Source: JBGCEZ01 sp045106735
GTDB lineage: Bacteria; Planctomycetota; Phycisphaerae; Phycisphaerales; SM1A02
Direction of reading: 5' to 3'
DNA: 64,000 nt
Assembly: GCA_045106735.1 (NCBI GenBank)
Contig: JBGCEZ010000012.1
Location: 62,001-126,000 of the forward strand
Shown here: positions 59,086-64,000 of the stretch, piece by piece
Layout of the letters: each line of letters opens with the position of its first letter
How positions within the stretch are numbered: position 1 is the stretch's first letter
Notes under the pieces: model-generated
The model's input: the letters and a program-made list of their open reading frames with translations, nothing else
The model's database searches: none
Told to the model about the DNA's origin: nothing
Program-made: the position numbers and the translations under genes

Positions 59086-59354
59086 TGGTGACTCCGGCTC
59101 AGGCGGGTGATTGTCGACCCGCGACACTCCCGCTTGAACCACGGGAAGATCTTCGTCGTACGGCCCGCGTCGCACACTGGCGATGCCGGACCAGATTGGA
59201 ACACGCATGGCCAAAAACGGCCCTGACGTGTCCCCCAAGCGGGTTTCGCTCGTACGAACGGAACCCGAATCCCCCAAAAGACTCGGCCGAGCCGAGCCCC
59301 ATGACCGATGCCGACCGCGCGAATCCCGCGCGGCGGACCGATCGTCAGCTCAAA

Positions 59355-61133
59355 TCAGTCTTCGACCACGGTCTCGCGGACGACTTCGTCGATGGTCGTC
59401 TGGCCCTCGTAGATCGAGATCAGGCCGCTCTCGCGGAGCGTCCGCATCCCCCGCCGGCGCGACTCTTCACGGAGCACGTTCGTGGACGCGCCTTCCATGA
59501 TCAGGTTGCGCATCTTGTCGTCCATGGCCATGATCTCGAAGAGCGCCCGGCGACCGCGGTACCCGCTGAAGTTGCAACTCTCGCAGCCCTTGCCGCGGAA
59601 GAAGGTCCGTCCCTCGACGTCCTTCAGCCGCAGACTCAGCTCCATGAGCTCCTCTTCTGCCGGCTGGTACTCCTCCTTGCACTCCATGCAGATGCGGCGC
59701 ACGAGGCGCTGGGCCACCACCGCTTCGATCGTCGCGGTGAGCAGGAAGCTTTCCAGCCCCAGATCGACGAGACGCAGAATCGACGACGGCGCGTCGTTCG
59801 TGTGCAACGTCGAGAACACCAAGTGGCCGGTGAGCGAGGCCTGCACCGCGATCTGCGCGGTTTCGAGGTCGCGAATCTCGCCGACGAGGATGATGTCGGG
59901 GTCCTGACGCAGGAAGGAACGCAGCAGGCGGCCGAACGTCAGGTCCTGATCGGTGTTGATCTGGCACTGGATCAGGCCGTCGATGTCGTATTCGACCGGG
60001 TCCTCGGCCGTGAGGATCTTGGTTTCGGGCTCATTGAGTTCATTGAGCGCGGCGTAGAGCGTGGTCGTCTTGCCGGAACCGGTCGGGCCGGTCACCATCA
60101 CAATGCCGTTGGGCTTCTTGATGAGGTCGCGCATCTCTTCGAGTTCGTCGTCACGCAGGCCGATGCGGTCGAGGCTCAGCTGGACGTTCGAACGGTCGAG
60201 AATACGCATCACGACCGACTCGCCGAACATTGTCGGCAGAACCGACACGCGGAGGTCGACCGGGCTGTTGGCGACCTGCAGTTCAATGCGGCCGTCCTGG
60301 GGCAACCGCCGTTCGGCGATGTCCAGGTTCGACATGACCTTGATGCGGCTGACGATCGGCAGGGCCAGGTGGCGCGGCGGCGGGACCATCTCGTAGAGCA
60401 CGCCGTCGATGCGGTAGCGCATCTTGAATTCGTCTTCGAACGGCTCGAAGTGGATGTCCGAGGCGCGGTCCTTGATCGCCTGCAGAAGCACGAGGTTCAG
60501 CAGGCGGACGACCTTGTTGTCGTCGGCGGCCGACGCGAGGTCTTCCAGGTCGATCGAGTCGCCGCGGCCGGCGAATCCGGCGAGGTTCGAGTCGCCCTCG
60601 AGCTGGGCCATGATGTCGAGCATCGAGCCGCCACCGCTCGAATAGTGCTTCTTGATCGCCGCGTCGATCATCGACTCGGGGGCGATGACCGCCTCGACCT
60701 TGAAGCCCATCAGGAGCCGGAGGTCGTCCACCGCTCGGAAGTTGTCCGGGTCCTTCATCGCCACCACCAGCGTGCGGCTGGCTTCCTCGTACTCGAGGGG
60801 GGCGATCTGGTAGGTGGTGGCCGTTTCCGCCGGCAGTGCTTCGATCGCGGCGGCGGGAATCTTCTCGACGTCGAACTCGATCATCCGCATGCCGGCCTGG
60901 CCGGCCAGGGCCGCCAGCACGTGCCCCTGCTTGATCATGCCCAGGTTGACCATGACCTCGCCGAGGTTCTTGGTCTCACCCTTCTCCTTGAGCGTCTTCT
61001 GGGTCTTCAGGGCCTCTTGGACCTGGTCCCGGGTGACGACGCCGAGCTTGGTGAGCACGCGGCCGAAGCGGCGACCCTTCAGTTCAGACGGGGCAACCTT
61101 GGTCCCGCCGGTTTCGGCTGTGATCTCGATCAT
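59355..61133 (-). CDS. gspE: Type II secretion / type IV pilus assembly ATPase
   Basis: Hexameric ATPase that drives pseudopilus assembly. An N-terminal MshEN-type domain (LTKLGVVTRDQVQEAL, LGEVMVNLGMIKQGHVLAAL) precedes the catalytic part: Walker A GPTGSGKTTTLY, the Asp box around ILTAEDPVEYDIDG, Walker B DIILVGEIRDLETAQIA, the His box TGHLVFSTLHTNDAPS, and a zinc-type CMEC ... CESC pair. Length 592 residues. A minus-strand TATAAG box near 61345 might be its promoter, about 200 bases upstream. The reading order with gspF and the pseudopilins supports the role. Confidence 0.94.
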   Translation of the reverse strand: MIEITAETGGTKVAPSELKGRRFGRVLTKLGVVTRDQVQEALKTQKTLKEKGETKNLGEVMVNLGMIKQGHVLAALAGQAGMRMIEFDVEKIPAAAIEALPAETATTYQIAPLEYEEASRTLVVAMKDPDNFRAVDDLRLLMGFKVEAVIAPESMIDAAIKKHYSSGGGSMLDIMAQLEGDSNLAGFAGRGDSIDLEDLASAADDNKVVRLLNLVLLQAIKDRASDIHFEPFEDEFKMRYRIDGVLYEMVPPPRHLALPIVSRIKVMSNLDIAERRLPQDGRIELQVANSPVDLRVSVLPTMFGESVVMRILDRSNVQLSLDRIGLRDDELEEMRDLIKKPNGIVMVTGPTGSGKTTTLYAALNELNEPETKILTAEDPVEYDIDGLIQCQINTDQDLTFGRLLRSFLRQDPDIILVGEIRDLETAQIAVQASLTGHLVFSTLHTNDAPSSILRLVDLGLESFLLTATIEAVVAQRLVRRICMECKEEYQPAEEELMELSLRLKDVEGRTFFRGKGCESCNFSGYRGRRALFEIMAMDDKMRNLIMEGASTNVLREESRRRGMRTLRESGLISIYEGQTTIDEVVRETVVED

Positions 61134-61387
61134 GGGGAGGGTCGTCCGGAGTTTCGGAGGAGGGTGAGGTGGACCCGGCCGGGTGGTCGCCCGCGGCCGC
61201 ATCCCACGAAGGATGCTGGAACGGGACGGCCGCGCAGCGCGAGCCGGCTCGCGGAACGGTCCGCGACATGATGGCCACCGGTTCCCAGATGCACAAGGCG
61301 ATCCGGGCCCCGGGAGGCAATGGACACTTGGTTTTCGTCACTTATAAGCCGAGCACCAGGACGCCCGAACCCGCCGCGACAGGATGA

Positions 61388-62500
61388 TCACTCGTCGATG
61401 TCTTCATCGAGCTCGGGACGTCCGACGGTGCCGCCGGCCCGGTGCACCTTCTCGGTGAGCTCGCCCGGATCCTTGCCCTTGTCGATCATCTCCTCGGCCG
61501 CGATCATGCCCTTCTGGTAGAGCGACCAGAGGTGGTCGTCGAGCAGCTGCATGCCGAACTTCCGCCCGGTCTGGATGGCCGAGTCGATGCGGAAGGTCTT
61601 GTTCTCGCGGATGAGGTTGGCGATCGCCGGGGTCACCACGAGGAACTCGTAGCTCGCCACGCGGCCGGGCCGGTCGATCCGGGCCAGCAGCACCTGGCTG
61701 AGAACGCAGATCAGCGAGACCGAGAGCTGGACGCGGACCTGTTCCTGCTGGTTGGTCGGGAACGCGTCGATGATGCGGTTGATGGTGCCGGACGCCCCGG
61801 TGGTGTGCAGGGTGCCGAACACGAGGTGGCCCGTCTCGGCCGCCCGAATCGCCGCCTCGATGGTCTCGAGGTCACGCATTTCGCCCACGAGGATGCAGTC
61901 GGGGTCCTGACGCAGCACGCGGCGGAGGGCCTCGGAGAAGCTCGGGACGTCCACCCCGACCTCGCGCTGGTTCACCACCGATTGCTTGTGGTAGTGGTAG
62001 TACTCGATCGGGTCCTCGACGGTCACGATGTGGCGGTCGAGGTTCATGTTGATGTAGTCGATCATCGTGGCCAGCGACGTCGTCTTGCCCGAACCGGTCG
62101 GCCCGGTCACCACGAACAGGCCGCGGGGCCGGCGAATCAGCTCCTTGCAGATGTCCGGCAGGCCGATCTGATCGAAGGTGAGCAGCTCATTGGGGATGAG
62201 TCGCAGCACGAGCGACACGTCGCCACGCTGGCGGAAGGCGGACACGCGGAAGCGAGCCGCGTCGCCATAGGCGAAGCCGAAGTCGGTCGAGCCTTCTTCC
62301 TGCAGCTCCTGCTGGCAGCGTTCGGGCGTGATCGACTTCATCAGCGCCATCGTGTCGTCGTTGTCGAGGACCTTCGTGTCCACGTTGCGGAGCGAGCCGC
62401 TCAGGCGCAGCGTCGGCTTTCGGCCGGTGGCCAGGTGCAAGTCGGACGCACCGGCCCGGATCACGGTGTCGAGGAGCCGGTCGATCTGAATCGTGGACAT
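61388..62500 (-). CDS. pilT: Twitching motility ATPase PilT
   Basis: ATPase for pilus retraction. The N-terminus GASDLHLATGRKPTLRLSG, Walker A TGPTGSGKTTSLATMIDYIN, Asp box VTVEDPIEYYHYHK, Walker B CILVGEMRDLETIEAAI, and AAETGHLVFGTLHTTGASGTI are all typical of PilT rather than PilB. Length 370 residues with an acidic tail. Its place beside two assembly ATPases suggests that the locus serves a retractable pilus as well as, or instead of, secretion. Confidence 0.95.
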   Translation of the reverse strand: MSTIQIDRLLDTVIRAGASDLHLATGRKPTLRLSGSLRNVDTKVLDNDDTMALMKSITPERCQQELQEEGSTDFGFAYGDAARFRVSAFRQRGDVSLVLRLIPNELLTFDQIGLPDICKELIRRPRGLFVVTGPTGSGKTTSLATMIDYINMNLDRHIVTVEDPIEYYHYHKQSVVNQREVGVDVPSFSEALRRVLRQDPDCILVGEMRDLETIEAAIRAAETGHLVFGTLHTTGASGTINRIIDAFPTNQQEQVRVQLSVSLICVLSQVLLARIDRPGRVASYEFLVVTPAIANLIRENKTFRIDSAIQTGRKFGMQLLDDHLWSLYQKGMIAAEEMIDKGKDPGELTEKVHRAGGTVGRPELDEDIDE

Positions 62501-62590
62501 GGGGCGGGGTTCCTGCCGCGCGGACGACGCGCCGGTGAAGCTTCAATCATGGATGTCCGGACGGCCCAACCGGCCGCCGCGGACGCGAGG

Positions 62591-64000
62591 TCAAATGTCG
62601 ACGTTGGTGTCGACGAGCGTGTCGGCCTGGGCGAAGCGAGCGACTTCGGCCGGCGTGGTGGTGCCGTTCAAGGCCTTGATCTTGCCGTCGTCCACCAGGC
62701 TCTTCATGCCATTGCGGATCGCGGCGGCCCGGATGACGTCGATGCCCGAGCGAGCGAAGGCCAGCTCGCGAATCTCCGAGTTCATCCGCAGCATCTCGAA
62801 GATCGCCTTGCGGCCCTTGAAGCCGACGTTGTTGCAGTGGCTGCAGCCGACGGGACGGTACACGTTCTTGTCGCCGCCGAGATCTTCCGGCTCGATGCCG
62901 ATCAAGCGCAGCATCTTGGGATCGACGGAGTCGTCGACCTCGCGGCACTTGTCGCACAGCACGCGCACCAGTCGCTGGGCCATGATCGCCTGAATGGACG
63001 ACGCCACGAGGAAGGGCTTCACGCCCATGTCGATCATTCGGGTGATCGCCGAGGGGGCGTCGTTGGTGTGCAAGGTCGAGAACACCAAGTGACCGGTCAG
63101 CGATGCCTGCACCGCGATTTCGGCGACCTCGCGGTCACGAATCTCACCGACGAGGATGATGTTCGGGGCCTGACGCAGCATCGATCGAAGAATCGACGGG
63201 AAGGTCAGTCCGATCGCGTCGCGGACCTGGCACTGGTTGATGCCGTTGAAGTTGTATTCAACCGGATCTTCGGCCGTGATGATCTTGCGGTCGGGACGGT
63301 TCAGGGTGTCGAGCGCCGAATACAGCGTCGTCGTCTTGCCCGAACCGGTCGGCCCGGTCACCAAGAAGATGCCGTTGGGACGGCGAATGATCTTGTTGAA
63401 CTCGTCGAGGTTCTCCTTCTCGAATCCCAGGTTGACCAGGCCGATCTTGACCGAGTCGGGACGGAGAATTCGGAGCACCACGGACTCGCCGTGGTACGCC
63501 GGGCAGGAGCTGACGCGAAAGTCGATCTTGGTGCCGTCCACATCCATCTTGATGCGGCCGTCCTGCGGAATGCGCCGTTCTGCGATGTTCACGCCGGCCA
63601 TCAGCTTGAGGCGAGCGAGCAAGGCGGACTGCATGCGCTTGGGCAGGTTGTCACGGACGTGGCACACACCGTCGATGCGGTAGCGCAGCATCACGCGGTC
63701 GGCCATCGGCTCGATGTGGATGTCCGAGGCGCGGCCGCGAACGGCTTCGATGATGATCCGCGACACGAGGCGGATGATCGGCGCGTCATCGCCCGAGATA
63801 TCGATCGACGAGTCGACGGACTTGTCCATCGTGACGTCGACCGAGTCGGTGACGAGCGAGTCCTCGGTGAACATCTTGCTCGCCGCGCCGCCGCCGCCCG
63901 AACCTTGGTCCAGGTAGCTGCGGATCGCATCGGGTGATGCGATGGCGGTGACGATCTCGGTGTTGAGCCGGAATCGGAGCAGGTCGAGCAACTCCAGGTC
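62591..64000 (-). CDS. Second GspE/PilB-type assembly ATPase (partial, N-terminus beyond right edge)
   Basis: About 469 residues are visible. Catalytic motifs are intact: Walker A VTGPTGSGKTTTLYSALD, AEDPVEYNFNGINQ, Walker B NIILVGEIRDREVAEIA, TGHLVFSTLHTNDAPS, and the metal-binding pair CDKC ... CSHC. It is similar to, but clearly distinct from, the GspE at 59355. The Ser/Gly/Asp-rich segment SGGGGAASKMFTEDS links the N-terminal region to the ATPase core. The frame is open to the window edge. This copy could power the type IV pilus and the other the secretion system, or the reverse. Confidence 0.93.
   Translation of the reverse strand, partial: DLELLDLLRFRLNTEIVTAIASPDAIRSYLDQGSGGGGAASKMFTEDSLVTDSVDVTMDKSVDSSIDISGDDAPIIRLVSRIIIEAVRGRASDIHIEPMADRVMLRYRIDGVCHVRDNLPKRMQSALLARLKLMAGVNIAERRIPQDGRIKMDVDGTKIDFRVSSCPAYHGESVVLRILRPDSVKIGLVNLGFEKENLDEFNKIIRRPNGIFLVTGPTGSGKTTTLYSALDTLNRPDRKIITAEDPVEYNFNGINQCQVRDAIGLTFPSILRSMLRQAPNIILVGEIRDREVAEIAVQASLTGHLVFSTLHTNDAPSAITRMIDMGVKPFLVASSIQAIMAQRLVRVLCDKCREVDDSVDPKMLRLIGIEPEDLGGDKNVYRPVGCSHCNNVGFKGRKAIFEMLRMNSEIRELAFARSGIDVIRAAAIRNGMKSLVDDGKIKALNGTTTPAEVARFAQADTLVDTNVDI

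Overview
The window is a high-GC, gene-dense bacterial chromosome segment with no rRNA, tRNA, CRISPR array, insertion sequence or prophage that I can see. The gene content points to a Gram-negative bacterium (waaA, a lipoprotein with a lipobox, type II secretion genes) and most probably to the Planctomycetota, class Phycisphaerae or a relative. The pointers are a YdjY-domain lipoprotein, a giant GspK-like protein with several pseudopilins, duplicated GspE/PilB ATPases next to PilT, and very long unannotatable proteins. The lineage is an inference; no marker gene here settles it.

Layout. 1-20.8 kb is a housekeeping mosaic with frequent strand switches: a cyclophilin (cut by the left edge), a double-domain PTPS/QueD-like protein, a candidate small RNA or attenuator, a YdjY lipoprotein, ruvC, a LolD/MacB-type ABC ATPase, trpE, a sugar epimerase-like reductase, a 1521-residue AsmA-like protein, moaC, trpF with a rhomboid protease, waaA, a second candidate small RNA, thiL with tsaE, a Fur-like regulator, and a putative tRNA-queuosine mannosyltransferase. 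21.2-30.6 kb is one co-directional minus-strand run, mostly with stop/start overlaps. It carries a type III polyketide synthase, an FAD oxidoreductase of the geranylgeranyl-reductase type, a methyltransferase, a renalase-like FAD enzyme, a DCC thiol protein, a DUF2071 protein, a PRXL2-like redox protein and small membrane proteins. This looks like a phenolic-lipid or quinone-type biosynthetic locus. 30.8-46.8 kb holds a two-domain fasciclin protein divergent from a MerR/CarH-like regulator, a SUMF1-fold protein, a universal stress protein, a GCS2-CBS fusion, an aspartoacylase-like protein, a HAD hydrolase, an inositol-phosphatase-like enzyme, gpmA, pyrC, rfbC and an ABC ATPase with acidic repeats. 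46.9-64 kb is a type II secretion/type IV pilus-like locus on the minus strand. Its order in the direction of transcription is PilB/GspE (cut by the right edge), PilT, GspE, GspF, five pseudopilins and a 1691-residue GspK-like protein, ending in a clear intrinsic terminator.

Expression signals. Two kinds of start are visible: Shine-Dalgarno starts with GGAGG-like sequences, and at least seven genes with a TANNNT -10 box only 6-9 bases before the start codon, the geometry of leaderless mRNAs. Many genes in a run overlap by ATGA or GTGA. Strong intrinsic terminators follow the fasciclin gene and the secretion locus.

Repeats. Short tandem repeats are common. Inside genes the units are 9, 12 or 15 bases and keep the frame. 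Between genes they are mostly 7 or 14 bases. The most interesting items are a candidate CU-rich small RNA with anti-Shine-Dalgarno motifs (about 16.63-16.73 kb), the promoter/terminator unit at 2.2-2.34 kb, the polyketide/redox operon, and two regulators (Fur-like and CarH-like) that have lost the ligand-binding residues of their families.
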